Below, one piece after another: positions 51,269-59,331 of a stretch of 64,000 nucleotides of DNA (the first letter of the stretch is position 1; each line of letters begins with the position of its first letter). This stretch comes from JAVJUV01 sp040220415 (lineage in GTDB: Bacteria > Pseudomonadota > Alphaproteobacteria > Rhodobacterales > Rhodobacteraceae): the NCBI GenBank assembly GCA_040220415.1, contig JAVJUV010000040.1, positions 91,358-155,357 of the forward strand. Direction: 5' to 3'. The translations under genes were made by a program, and so were the position numbers. Under the pieces are notes generated by a model. The model did not search any database. It worked only from the letters and a program-made list of their open reading frames with translations, and was not told the origin of the DNA.

Positions 51269-52489
51269 ATGACCGACCTTTCCAATCGTCCCGCTTTCTT
51301 CACCTGTCACAATGGCGAGAAAGCACCGCTTCCTTTCAGCGCTCAGGAATATGAACGACGCCTTTCACGGCTGCGCAGGATAATGGAAGAGCGCGACATT
51401 CCCGTGGTGCTTTTGACGTCGATGCACAACATCGCTTACTACTCGGGTTTTTTATACTGCTCTTTCGGCAGGCCCTATGGCTGCGTGGTCACTCAAGACG
51501 CCTGCACGACAGTGTCGGCTAACATCGACGCGGGCCAACCCTGGAGACGTTCGTTGGGAGACAACGTCATTTACACCGACTGGAAAAGAAACAACTTCTG
51601 GCGGGCCTTGCGCCAACTTGCCAATGGAGAATCGCGCATTGGTGTGGAAGCCGATCACTTGACGATTGCCTCTCGCGATCTTGCAATCGACATGCTCGGG
51701 GTTTCAGAGTTGGTGGATATCGCGCCAGACACCATGGCGGCGCGGATGGTCAAGTCGGTGGAAGAAATCGAACTCATCAAAAGCGGTGCGCGTATCGCGG
51801 ATGTCGGTGGGGCGGCGATCCGGGATGCGGTGCGGGTCGGGACAACAGAAATCGAGGTCGCGATTGCAGGGCGCGATGCGATGGAGATCGCAATTGCACA
51901 AGCACATCCTGACGCCGAGTACCGTGACACTTGGGTCTGGTTTCAGTCGGGCATGAATACCGACGGAGCCCACAATCCGGTCACGCATCGGTTCCTGCAG
52001 GCCGGCGACATTCTGTCTCTCAATACCTTTCCCATGATCTCTGGCTACTATACCGCATTGGAACGTACCTTGTTTCTGGGAGAACCCGACACCGCCTCGC
52101 TTCGATACTGGAATGCAAACGTGGCAGCGCACGAACTTGGTCTCAGTTTGATCAGACCGGGCGCAAGGTGTTCCGACATCACCAATGAAATCAACCGGTT
52201 CTTCGCCGACGAAGGCCTGCTGCAATACCGCTCGTTCGGCTATGGTCACTCGTTCGGAGTGCTAAGTCATTACTACGGTAGAGAAGCGGGGCTTGAATTG
52301 AGAGAGGACGTCGACACTGTGCTGACGCCCGGGATGGTTGTTTCAATCGAGCCGATGATCTGGATTCCGGAAGGCCAGGCCGGCTCGGGGGGGTATCGCG
52401 AGCACGATATCCTGATCGTCGGCGAAAACGGAGCAGAGAATATCACGGGCTTCCCCTACGGTCCTGAACACAACGTGATCACACCGTGA
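51269..52489 (+). CDS. creA: Creatinase (creatine amidinohydrolase)
   Basis: M24-fold enzyme (406 aa) that hydrolyses creatine to sarcosine and urea. It follows Pseudomonas creatinase closely along its length: NIAYYSGFLYCSFGRPYGCVVTQ, SANIDAGQPWRRS, VWFQSGMNTDGAHNPVTHR (the catalytic His), SLNTFPMISGYYTALERTLFL, QYRSFGYGHSFGVLSHYYGREAGLELRED and GYREHDILIVGENGAENIT. CGGAGA precedes the ATG. Its place after the PotABCD-like importer makes creatine or a similar guanidino compound a likely cargo; sarcosine oxidase genes are not in the window. A terminator follows. Confidence 0.9.
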   Translation: MTDLSNRPAFFTCHNGEKAPLPFSAQEYERRLSRLRRIMEERDIPVVLLTSMHNIAYYSGFLYCSFGRPYGCVVTQDACTTVSANIDAGQPWRRSLGDNVIYTDWKRNNFWRALRQLANGESRIGVEADHLTIASRDLAIDMLGVSELVDIAPDTMAARMVKSVEEIELIKSGARIADVGGAAIRDAVRVGTTEIEVAIAGRDAMEIAIAQAHPDAEYRDTWVWFQSGMNTDGAHNPVTHRFLQAGDILSLNTFPMISGYYTALERTLFLGEPDTASLRYWNANVAAHELGLSLIRPGARCSDITNEINRFFADEGLLQYRSFGYGHSFGVLSHYYGREAGLELREDVDTVLTPGMVVSIEPMIWIPEGQAGSGGYREHDILIVGENGAENITGFPYGPEHNVITP

Positions 52490-52507
52490 CATGTCGACCT
52501 GCCTGAC

Positions 52508-52541
52508 AAGCGAATTCCCGACGATGGGGATTCGCTTTTTT
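52508..52541 (+). terminator. Rho-independent terminator after creatinase
   Basis: AAGCGAAT (52508-52515) pairs with ATTCGCTT (52530-52537), extended by TCCC/GGGG, and runs into a T-tract (52536-52541). It ends the nitrogen-compound cluster 19 bases after the creatinase stop. Confidence 0.85.
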
Positions 52542-52639
52542 GCTTTGCCTATTTTCCCTTTCGTCCCGATCCCGCGTCAGTTCCCGATTGTCACTTTTGC
52601 CAAGTGGATGAATGATCGAAGTCCGGGAGGATGGACAAC

Positions 52640-53845
52640 ATGGCTGTTTCTGAAATTTCGCATATCGAGATCGTGGAGTTCACTTTCGATGTCCAGAACC
52701 TCGGTGTGCCCGAAGGGACGGCGACGCAGCACAGCGGCGGGACACCGGGCGGTGCAATCGAATATGCGCCAGGGCAGTCGGCGACCATGTCGCGTTACGC
52801 AGTGGTCATTGAGACCAAGGATGGCTGCCGCGGTGAGTATGTTACCCACTACGTCGGCACGAAAGCCGCGCTTGGGCAATCCCTGATGCTTGCGCCCGCA
52901 TTGATCGGACGAGACGCCGAAGCGCGCGAAGGCCTCTACGACGAAATGAAGCGCGAGCTCAGGCAATACGATCACATGGGTCACGGCCCGATAGATATTG
53001 CCCTATGGGATCTTGCCGGAAAGAAATATGGAACGTCCGTATCGAAGATGCTGGGCGGATACCGAACCAGGCTTGCAGCCTATGCCTCGACCTACCATGG
53101 CGACCGAAACGGCGGGCTCCACAACAAAGAGGCATTCGGAGAATTCGCGCTTCAATGCCTCGAGATGGGATACTCGGCCTTCAAGATACACGGATGGCAC
53201 GAAGGTAACCGAAGGGAAGAGGCTGAAAATCTATTGCATGTTCGCGGGGTGGTCGGGGATCGGATGGAACTTATGATCGACTGCGCCTGCGAGCTTCGGA
53301 CCTTGGCCGATGCGATTTACGTCGGCCACGCCTGTGATGAGGCAGACTATTTCTGGTACGAAGACCCTTTCAGGGATTCAGGAACAAGCGCCCACGCCCA
53401 TCGCATCCTGCGCGAGAAGATCAAGACCCCGATACTTCAGACCGAACACGTAAGGGGCGTAGAGCCGAAAGCCGATTTTGCAATCGCCGGCGGCACGGAC
53501 TTCCTGCGCTCGGACCCCGAATACGACATGGGAATAACCGGTGCGATGAAGATCGCGCACTTGGCCGAAGCGCTGGGAATCGACTGCGAAGTTCACGCCC
53601 CCGGACCCGCCCACAGGGCGGTGATAAGTGCCATGCGGAACACGAACTTTTACGAGATCGCGCTTGTTCATCCCGATTGCCCGAACTCGATCCCTCCGGT
53701 TTATGCCTGCGGTTATAGTGATGAACTGGATTGCATCGAAAAGGACGGTACGGTCGCGGTTCCGGATGGCCCCGGCTTGGGCGTCAAGTACGATTGGGAC
53801 TTCATCAACAGTCGAGCAACTGCCCGGCATAAGTTCGGGGTCTGA
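52640..53845 (+). CDS. Enolase-superfamily (mandelate racemase/muconate lactonising type) sugar-acid dehydratase
   Basis: Metal-dependent enzyme (401 aa). The barrel shows AFKIHGWHEGN (catalytic Lys, with His where many relatives have a second Lys), three metal-binding acids at MIDCACEL, WYEDPF and LQTEHVRG, and a likely His-Asp pair in LRSDPEYD and EVHAPGPAH, which places it in the mandelate-racemase subgroup of acid-sugar dehydratases. The ATG at 52640 lies 9 bases after GGGAGG; an ATG at 52631 is too close. The next genes encode an aldo/keto reductase and further on a mutarotase-lactonase, so an L-sugar acid such as L-fuconate is a plausible substrate. Confidence 0.8.
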   Translation: MAVSEISHIEIVEFTFDVQNLGVPEGTATQHSGGTPGGAIEYAPGQSATMSRYAVVIETKDGCRGEYVTHYVGTKAALGQSLMLAPALIGRDAEAREGLYDEMKRELRQYDHMGHGPIDIALWDLAGKKYGTSVSKMLGGYRTRLAAYASTYHGDRNGGLHNKEAFGEFALQCLEMGYSAFKIHGWHEGNRREEAENLLHVRGVVGDRMELMIDCACELRTLADAIYVGHACDEADYFWYEDPFRDSGTSAHAHRILREKIKTPILQTEHVRGVEPKADFAIAGGTDFLRSDPEYDMGITGAMKIAHLAEALGIDCEVHAPGPAHRAVISAMRNTNFYEIALVHPDCPNSIPPVYACGYSDELDCIEKDGTVAVPDGPGLGVKYDWDFINSRATARHKFGV

Positions 53846-53887
53846 CGGAACCGACACGAAGTTCAATCTCAACTGATGGGAGACTTG

Positions 53888-54916
53888 ATGGCACTCGCAA
53901 CGCGACACTGGGACCGTCTTGGGAACGGAGGGCTCACATTCACCGAACTTGGTTTCGGGACCGCGCCGCTTGGCAATCTCTACCGGGCAATTTCCGACGC
54001 GGATGCGAGCGCCATCCTGCACCGGGCCTGGGAGGCGGGCGTGCGTTACTACGACACAGCGCCGCTTTACGGCCTGGGGCTTTCGGAAACACGTCTGAAC
54101 CGGTTCTTGCGAGGCAAGGAACGCGACAGCTACGTCTTGTCTACCAAAGTGGGACGCTTGCTCCGCGCCGTCGAACCCGAAAAGCGCGATGGTTTCGGCA
54201 AGTGGTTCGACGTGCCGGCACGCGTTGAAGTCTACGACTATAGCTATGACGGGGTTATGCGATCACTTGAGTTTTCACTTGAGCGACTTGGCGTCGATCG
54301 GGTGGACATCCTCTACGCTCACGATCTTGACCTGCAGGTGACTGGTTCTCAAAGCCTTCTGGACGAGAGATTGGCGCAGCTTATGGGCGGTGGCTATAGG
54401 GCGCTGGTCGAATTGCGGGATCAGGGTGTCGTCAAGGCCATCGGCGCCGGGCTCAACATGTGGGAACCTTGTCAATGGCTCGCCGAGCGCGGTGACTTCG
54501 ACATTTTCCTTTTGGCGGGTCGCTACACTCTCTTGGAACAGGAATCGCTTGAGACGTTCCTGCCGCTTTGCGAAAGCCGTGGGATCGGTCTCGTCATCGG
54601 CGGCCCCTACAATTCGGGGATTCTGGCCACAGGCGCAAGGGAAGGGGCCTATTTCAACTACGATATAGCGCCGCCCGACATCCTCGAGCGTGTGCGACGA
54701 ATCCAAGCAAGCTGCGAACGCCACGGCGTCCGTTTGGTCGACGCGGCTTTCCAGTTTCCGCTTCTCCACCCCTCGGTGGTCTCGGTCATTCCGGGCGGAC
54801 AAAGCCCGGAAGAGATGAATAGCAACATTGCCGCATCGAAGGCAAAAGTCCCCGGGGCGCTCTGGAATGATTTGAAGGCAGAGGGGCTGATGCACGAAAG
54901 GGCGCCGGCGGTCTGA
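53888..54916 (+). CDS. Aldo/keto reductase (D-threo-aldose/L-fucose dehydrogenase-like)
   Basis: NAD(P)-dependent AKR (342 aa). ELGFGTAPLGNLYRAISD at the N-terminus, YYDTAPLYGLGLSE (catalytic Asp and Tyr) and DILYAHDLD (catalytic His) are typical of the D-threo-aldose 1-dehydrogenase and pyridoxal dehydrogenase group. The ATG at 53888 follows GGGAG at 5 bases; an ATG at 53876 precedes that site. With a lactonase, a mutarotase and an enolase-type dehydratase nearby, it should oxidise an L-fucose-like sugar to the lactone. Proposed from motif and context. Confidence 0.83.
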   Translation: MALATRHWDRLGNGGLTFTELGFGTAPLGNLYRAISDADASAILHRAWEAGVRYYDTAPLYGLGLSETRLNRFLRGKERDSYVLSTKVGRLLRAVEPEKRDGFGKWFDVPARVEVYDYSYDGVMRSLEFSLERLGVDRVDILYAHDLDLQVTGSQSLLDERLAQLMGGGYRALVELRDQGVVKAIGAGLNMWEPCQWLAERGDFDIFLLAGRYTLLEQESLETFLPLCESRGIGLVIGGPYNSGILATGAREGAYFNYDIAPPDILERVRRIQASCERHGVRLVDAAFQFPLLHPSVVSVIPGGQSPEEMNSNIAASKAKVPGALWNDLKAEGLMHERAPAV

Positions 54917-54964
54917 ATAATTGCTTCATGGAATTTGCCGCAGTGGCACTGGTATTCTAGGCAT

Positions 54965-55972
54965 ATGGTGTTCAGACCGACATACTCCGATATCGCCCGT
55001 TTGGCCGAAGTGGGAACGGCAACCGTCGAAAGGGTGCTGAACGGTCGAGGAAATGTACGCCCGGAAAAAGTCGAACAGGTGCTGCGGGCAGCTCGGGCTC
55101 TTCGCTATCCAAGACTTCTGCCAGAGGTGCATCATGGGATTATCCGTGTGGAAGTCGTGTTGGTTCGCCCGGATACCGGATTCTATGAACGCCTGGCCCG
55201 ACAGTTCGAGCGCATTGCGGCGTCACTCGATTCTTCCATTGCGATCCATCGCACCTTTGTCGACGAACTCGCTCCTGAAGTGATCGCTCGCCAGATTCTC
55301 AAATCGGGCTTGCGGCGATCGGCATTGATCATTTCCGCGCCGATCCATCCGAAGATCACAGAGGCGCTGGAGCGAGTTCAGGCTTCTGGACAACCGGTCA
55401 TTCAAGTTGTTTCTCGATCCGCCGGACCAAACGCAGATTTCGTCGGCATCGACAACTATCTCGCCGGACGAACGGCAGCGATGTTCATGTCTCGAATGCA
55501 GCGTGCCTCGGGGAAGGTAGTCGTAGTCGCCCATAGTCAGGCTTACGGCGCACATCGCGATCGAGTCCGGGGCTTCTCAGATTATTTCCGCGAGAACCCG
55601 AATGACGCTCTGGTGTTCACGCACGTTGTGTTCGGCCGGGACGAGCACGTCCGCAGTGCCTCTCTCTTGCAGGAATGCTTCCGGGTCTGGCCCGATATCG
55701 TGGGAGTTTACAATTCCGGTGGCGCGAACCCTGCCGTCATTTCGGTGATCGAGAAGCAAAAGACATGGCGAGATATTTTTTTCGTTGGTCACGAACTGAC
55801 CCCCATTACTCGGGCCGCGCTGCGAAGTGGACGGATGGAGATGGTCATCGACCAGTCCCCCGAGGCTCAGGCGCGGCGCAGTATCGACCTCGTGCTTGCG
55901 CGTCTCGGTTGGATCGGGAATGTCGACAATTTTCCCATTCCGTTCGTCACCTATACAGCCGAGAACGTCTGA
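54965..55972 (+). CDS. LacI family transcriptional regulator
   Basis: Second LacI-type regulator (335 aa). Helix-turn-helix near residues 6-26 (SDIARLAEVGTATVERVLNG), then the sensor domain with FVGIDNYLAGRTAAMFM and FFVGHELTPITRAAL. The latter resembles the regulator at 9497 (VVAHELTPHCRKAL), so both belong to the same subgroup. It lies between the sugar oxidation genes and mocDE, 48 bases after the aldo/keto reductase gene. TGCC-GCAGT-GGCA (54936-54948) before it could be an operator but is weak. Confidence 0.9.
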   Translation: MVFRPTYSDIARLAEVGTATVERVLNGRGNVRPEKVEQVLRAARALRYPRLLPEVHHGIIRVEVVLVRPDTGFYERLARQFERIAASLDSSIAIHRTFVDELAPEVIARQILKSGLRRSALIISAPIHPKITEALERVQASGQPVIQVVSRSAGPNADFVGIDNYLAGRTAAMFMSRMQRASGKVVVVAHSQAYGAHRDRVRGFSDYFRENPNDALVFTHVVFGRDEHVRSASLLQECFRVWPDIVGVYNSGGANPAVISVIEKQKTWRDIFFVGHELTPITRAALRSGRMEMVIDQSPEAQARRSIDLVLARLGWIGNVDNFPIPFVTYTAENV

Positions 55973-56021
55973 TCAATTTTGATCAAGACTGTCCCGCGTC
56001 ATATTCTCCAAAGATATTAAA

Positions 56022-56033
56022 GTTGGCGCCAAC
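56022..56033. promoter_or_regulatory. Palindrome before the mocD-like gene
   Basis: GTTGGCGCCAAC is a perfect 12-bp palindrome with central CG, in the 90-base gap between the LacI gene and the mocD-like gene. LacI-family operators often look like this; it is the best candidate binding site of the preceding regulator. Confidence 0.45.
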
Positions 56034-56062
56034 GGGTCCGGAAAAGAATCGGAGAGTGGAAA

Positions 56063-57097
56063 ATGGATGATCTGAAGTTCGGAACGCGTGACAAACGTGG
56101 CGATTGGTCGCCCAACGAACCGGCCGATTTCGCGCCGTTGTTCACCCTTTCGCCCCGACCATTGGCCGTCCTGAAATGGCTGCCGCATTACTTCTTGCCC
56201 TGGAATCTGCTCTTCGCACTCTCGGCTGTGGTTTGGTGGAACTGGCTGCTGCCTGACCTCGAAGTCATGAAGACCCTGTCGTGGGGATGGACGCTGCGAT
56301 TGTTTGCGATCAATTCACTCGCAGTATTGGTTTTCTATGGGCTGTTCGAGCTTCGTCTCTACTATTTTCGCGCGCAGGGGAACCGCTTCAAATACAATGC
56401 GAAGTGGCCCACCGAGCAAAAGAACCCGGCATTCTTTTTCGGCCATCAGGTCATCGACAGCCTACTTTGGACATTCCTTTCGGCGATGCCGATCTGGACA
56501 GCGATTCAGGTGGCAATTCTATTTGCCTACGCCAACGGCTACGTGCCGTGGATCAGTTTCGCCGACAACCCGGTGTACCTTGTGCTACTCGCTCTGGCAG
56601 TTCCGATAATTCACGAGTTTCACTTCTATTGCATCCACCGGCTGTTCCATACGCCATTTCTCTACAAATGGGTTCACTCGGTCCACCACAACTCGGTGAA
56701 TCCTTCGCCGTTTTCGTCTCTGGCGATGCATCCTGTCGAACACCTGCTTTATCTTGGCGTTGCCTTCTGGCATCTGATCATTCCGTCGCACCCGTTAATT
56801 GCGTTGTATCAACTTCACTTCGCGGGTTTCGGCGCAATTCCGGGACACATCGGCTTCGATAAAATGGAAGTGAGCGAGAACACCGGGATCGATAGCCATG
56901 CCTATATCCACTACCTGCATCACAAGTTTTTCGAGTGCAACTATGGCGATGGTCTGATCCCGATGGACCGGTTGTTTGGCACCTTTCATGATGGCACCAA
57001 GGATTCACAGGCCCGGATGCAGGCACGCCTGAAGAGGCGCAAGGAAAAAAGAATGCAAACTCAACCTGATAGTATTACTTCGGAAAGCTCTCGTTAA
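56063..57097 (+). CDS. mocD: MocD-like sterol desaturase/fatty acid hydroxylase family oxygenase
   Basis: Membrane di-iron oxygenase (344 aa). The start DDLKFGTRDKRGDWSPNEPADFAPLF matches MocD proteins; histidine-rich motifs HRLFH, HSVHH and HYLHH hold the two irons, and four helices span the membrane. In rhizobia MocD works with ferredoxin MocE and reductase MocF to demethylate the rhizopine 3-O-methyl-scyllo-inosamine. The mocE-like gene follows but no mocF-like gene is in view, so a shared reductase may be used. Substrate here unknown. Confidence 0.85.
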   Translation: MDDLKFGTRDKRGDWSPNEPADFAPLFTLSPRPLAVLKWLPHYFLPWNLLFALSAVVWWNWLLPDLEVMKTLSWGWTLRLFAINSLAVLVFYGLFELRLYYFRAQGNRFKYNAKWPTEQKNPAFFFGHQVIDSLLWTFLSAMPIWTAIQVAILFAYANGYVPWISFADNPVYLVLLALAVPIIHEFHFYCIHRLFHTPFLYKWVHSVHHNSVNPSPFSSLAMHPVEHLLYLGVAFWHLIIPSHPLIALYQLHFAGFGAIPGHIGFDKMEVSENTGIDSHAYIHYLHHKFFECNYGDGLIPMDRLFGTFHDGTKDSQARMQARLKRRKEKRMQTQPDSITSESSR

Positions 57098-57186
57098 CCA
57101 CAATGACCGGAGCCATTCTGGGCCGATCCATCAAAGTGGCGATGACGGACCTGAAACGTACCAGAACCGATAATGAAGAGGAATGT

Positions 57187-57495
57187 ATGCCCTGGATCGA
57201 CGCTTGCGCAAAGAGCGACATAGAAGAAGAAGACCTGATCCGCTTCGATCACGAGGGACGAACCTTCGCGATTTACCGAAGCCCGTCAGACGAATATTTT
57301 TGCACCGACGGGCTGTGCACCCACGAGAAGGTTCACCTCGAGGATGGGTTGGTCATGGATTACACGATCGAATGTCCCAAGCATAATGGCCAATTCGACT
57401 ATCGCACGGGCGAGGCCATCCGCGCGCCGGTCTGCGTCGATCTCAAGACCTATCCGGTCAAGATCGACGGTGACCGGGTTCTGATCGAAATCTAG
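57187..57495 (+). CDS. mocE: MocE-like Rieske [2Fe-2S] ferredoxin
   Basis: Rieske-type electron carrier (102 aa). Cluster ligands are CTHEKV and CPKHNGQ (CxH and CxxH). PWIDACAKSDIEEEDLIRFDHEGRTFAIYRSP is the start usual for MocE. The ATG at 57187 follows GAAGAGGA; a frame open to 57103 would add 28 residues without family likeness. It passes electrons to the MocD-like oxygenase encoded 90 bases upstream. Confidence 0.9.
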   Translation: MPWIDACAKSDIEEEDLIRFDHEGRTFAIYRSPSDEYFCTDGLCTHEKVHLEDGLVMDYTIECPKHNGQFDYRTGEAIRAPVCVDLKTYPVKIDGDRVLIEI

Positions 57496-57569
57496 TTGGC
57501 AAGCATGTGAAGCGAAACGAGTCTGTACCACAATTGACCGACACCAAATTGACGCATCGAGGAGCCGCC

Positions 57570-58784
57570 ATGGCCAAGGAAATCGCCTTCGCGCTTGATC
57601 TGAAAGACGACCCAGACACCATCCGCGACTACTGTGACTGGCACACCAAGGTCTGGCCGGAGATCATGAGGGGGATGGCCAAGCACGGTGTGCTGTCCCA
57701 GAACATATATCTGATCGGCAATCGGCTGTTCATGGTGCTTCAGGTCGAAGACGATTTCGACTACCGCGTCGATTTTTCCCGCTACATGGAAGAGACGCCC
57801 CGCGCGAAAGAGTGGGACAAGGTGATGCGCGACTTTCAGCAGGCCGTACCGTGGGCAAAAGAAGGTGACTGGTGGGCCCAGATGGAGCGCATATATGATT
57901 TGAACGCTCAATTGGCCGAAATCGGTGGTGATCCGCGTCCGATGCAGACGCCAGGTCCGCTGCTGGACACCCACCATCACCTTTGGCGAGTGGAACGCGG
58001 CGACTATTTCTGGATGTCGCCGGACTTACCCATCGCCCGAGATTTCATGCCCGAGGATCTCGCACCACTACTTCGTCAGGCTGGGGTCGGGAAAACGATA
58101 CTGGTGCAGGCCGCCGATACCGAGGCCGAGACCGATTTCCTGCTGGACATAGCCGCATCGTGTGACTGGGTCGCGGGCGTTTGCGGCTGGCTCGAAATGG
58201 ACAGCGAGGATTTCCCCGCGCGTCTCGACCATTACCGGAAGAACGCCTACTTCAAGTCATTCCGCCCCATGCTTCAGGACTTGCCGGAAGATGACTGGAT
58301 TCTGCGGCCTCGGGTTCTGAAGAACCTGTCCTATGTCGCGGAAACCGGAACGGCTTTCGAAATTCTGACCAAACCCCCGCAGCTTCCCTACGCCGTCGAA
58401 GCCGTAAAGCGGACACCGGGTCTGAAAGCGGTAGTCAATCACATTTCCAAGCCATTCATCGCCTCGGGCGAGATGGAGCCCTGGGCCGGCCAGATTGCCG
58501 AACTGCGCGAATTCCCGAGCATCTACTGCAAGCTCTCGGGCATGATCACCGAGGCCAATGCCGATTGGACGCCGGAAGATCTGCGTCCCTATGTTGCGCA
58601 CGTGCTTGATGTCTTCGGCATCGAGCGGGTCATGTTCGGGTCTGACTGGCCCGTCGCCCTTCTGGCGGCAAGCAGCTATGGTGATGTGGTCAACGCACTT
58701 CGTACCGTCGTCGGTCCGCTCTTGTCGGTGGATGGCCATCGAAAGCTGTTCCACGACAACGGCGCCAGGTTCTATGGCGTATAG
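57570..58784 (+). CDS. Fused L-rhamnose/L-fucose mutarotase and amidohydrolase-type lactonase
   Basis: Two-domain protein (404 aa). Residues 1-112 form a RhaM-type mutarotase (AKEIAFALDLKDDPDTIRDYCDWHTKVWPEI, with the catalytic His in DWH). Residues 128-404 are an amidohydrolase-2 barrel (LLDTHHHLW metal site, VNHISKPFI, YCKLSGMITEA, MFGSDWPV) similar to L-fucono- and L-rhamnono-lactonases. GAGGAG precedes the ATG. Joining anomer interconversion and lactone opening suggests the two ends of one sugar oxidation step carried out around the aldo/keto reductase. I know RhaM and lactonase as separate proteins; the fusion is unusual. Confidence 0.85.
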   Translation: MAKEIAFALDLKDDPDTIRDYCDWHTKVWPEIMRGMAKHGVLSQNIYLIGNRLFMVLQVEDDFDYRVDFSRYMEETPRAKEWDKVMRDFQQAVPWAKEGDWWAQMERIYDLNAQLAEIGGDPRPMQTPGPLLDTHHHLWRVERGDYFWMSPDLPIARDFMPEDLAPLLRQAGVGKTILVQAADTEAETDFLLDIAASCDWVAGVCGWLEMDSEDFPARLDHYRKNAYFKSFRPMLQDLPEDDWILRPRVLKNLSYVAETGTAFEILTKPPQLPYAVEAVKRTPGLKAVVNHISKPFIASGEMEPWAGQIAELREFPSIYCKLSGMITEANADWTPEDLRPYVAHVLDVFGIERVMFGSDWPVALLAASSYGDVVNALRTVVGPLLSVDGHRKLFHDNGARFYGV

Positions 58785-59331
58785 GATGAAAAGGCAGGGT
58801 CAGTTGCCGCGAATAACTTGTGACCTGCTCGAGAAATGCGGGAAGCGAGCCGTCGAGATAGGGAAGGCCACCGGCGGGTGGTATCTCCCCGTGTTTCCCG
58901 AAAGGAAATGTAGGAACTTTTGCACAGGCGGGATGGTCCCGGTATCCGCGACACAATCATTGGCTTCGGCACCGTGACCGTTATTGCCGGGCCATCGTGG
59001 TGGCGACTGCTTTGCTGGCGACTACGCTTCAGGTGATCCTGCCGATTTTGCTGGTCGGCATTTGTCCGTCGACCTTCGGTCTTAGGCATTTCGTTCCGGC
59101 TGGCACCAAACCGCTCCATGGCTCAAGGTCTGAGCGAGGTTGTCGTCTCGATTGCGGCAGTTGACCGGCAAGGAGTACCGGATCGTTAAGGCGCATCGGC
59201 GGACTGCCAAGACATACCGGATGGACTATCATTCGGAAGCGTTGGGTCTGCCGGTAGAATAGAACAGTTGGTGCCGCAGATTGACACTTGTTCAACGGCA
59301 CGTCTTTCTGCGCACTGATCCGGAGGAACCA
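58785..59331. other. 547-base gap without a recognised gene
   Basis: No frame here has family likeness, good codon use and a ribosome binding site together. A TTGACA hexamer (59281-59286) lies 45 bases before the next start but no -10 box is evident. The region may be a degraded gene plus the promoter of the operon that follows. Confidence 0.5.

Noticed and set aside
54936..54948. TGCC-GCAGT-GGCA as operator of the second LacI gene
   Set aside because: The arms are only 4 bp and no other copy was found, so it is noted only as weak.
30527..59035. Shared 15-mer GGCGACTACGCTTCA near 30527 and 59021
   Set aside because: In 64 kb one or two shared 15-mers are expected by chance, and flanking sequences do not align.
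58785..59331. Possible LysR or insertion-sequence remnant in the gap
   Set aside because: Six-frame reading shows no helix-turn-helix, DDE motif or terminal inverted repeats.
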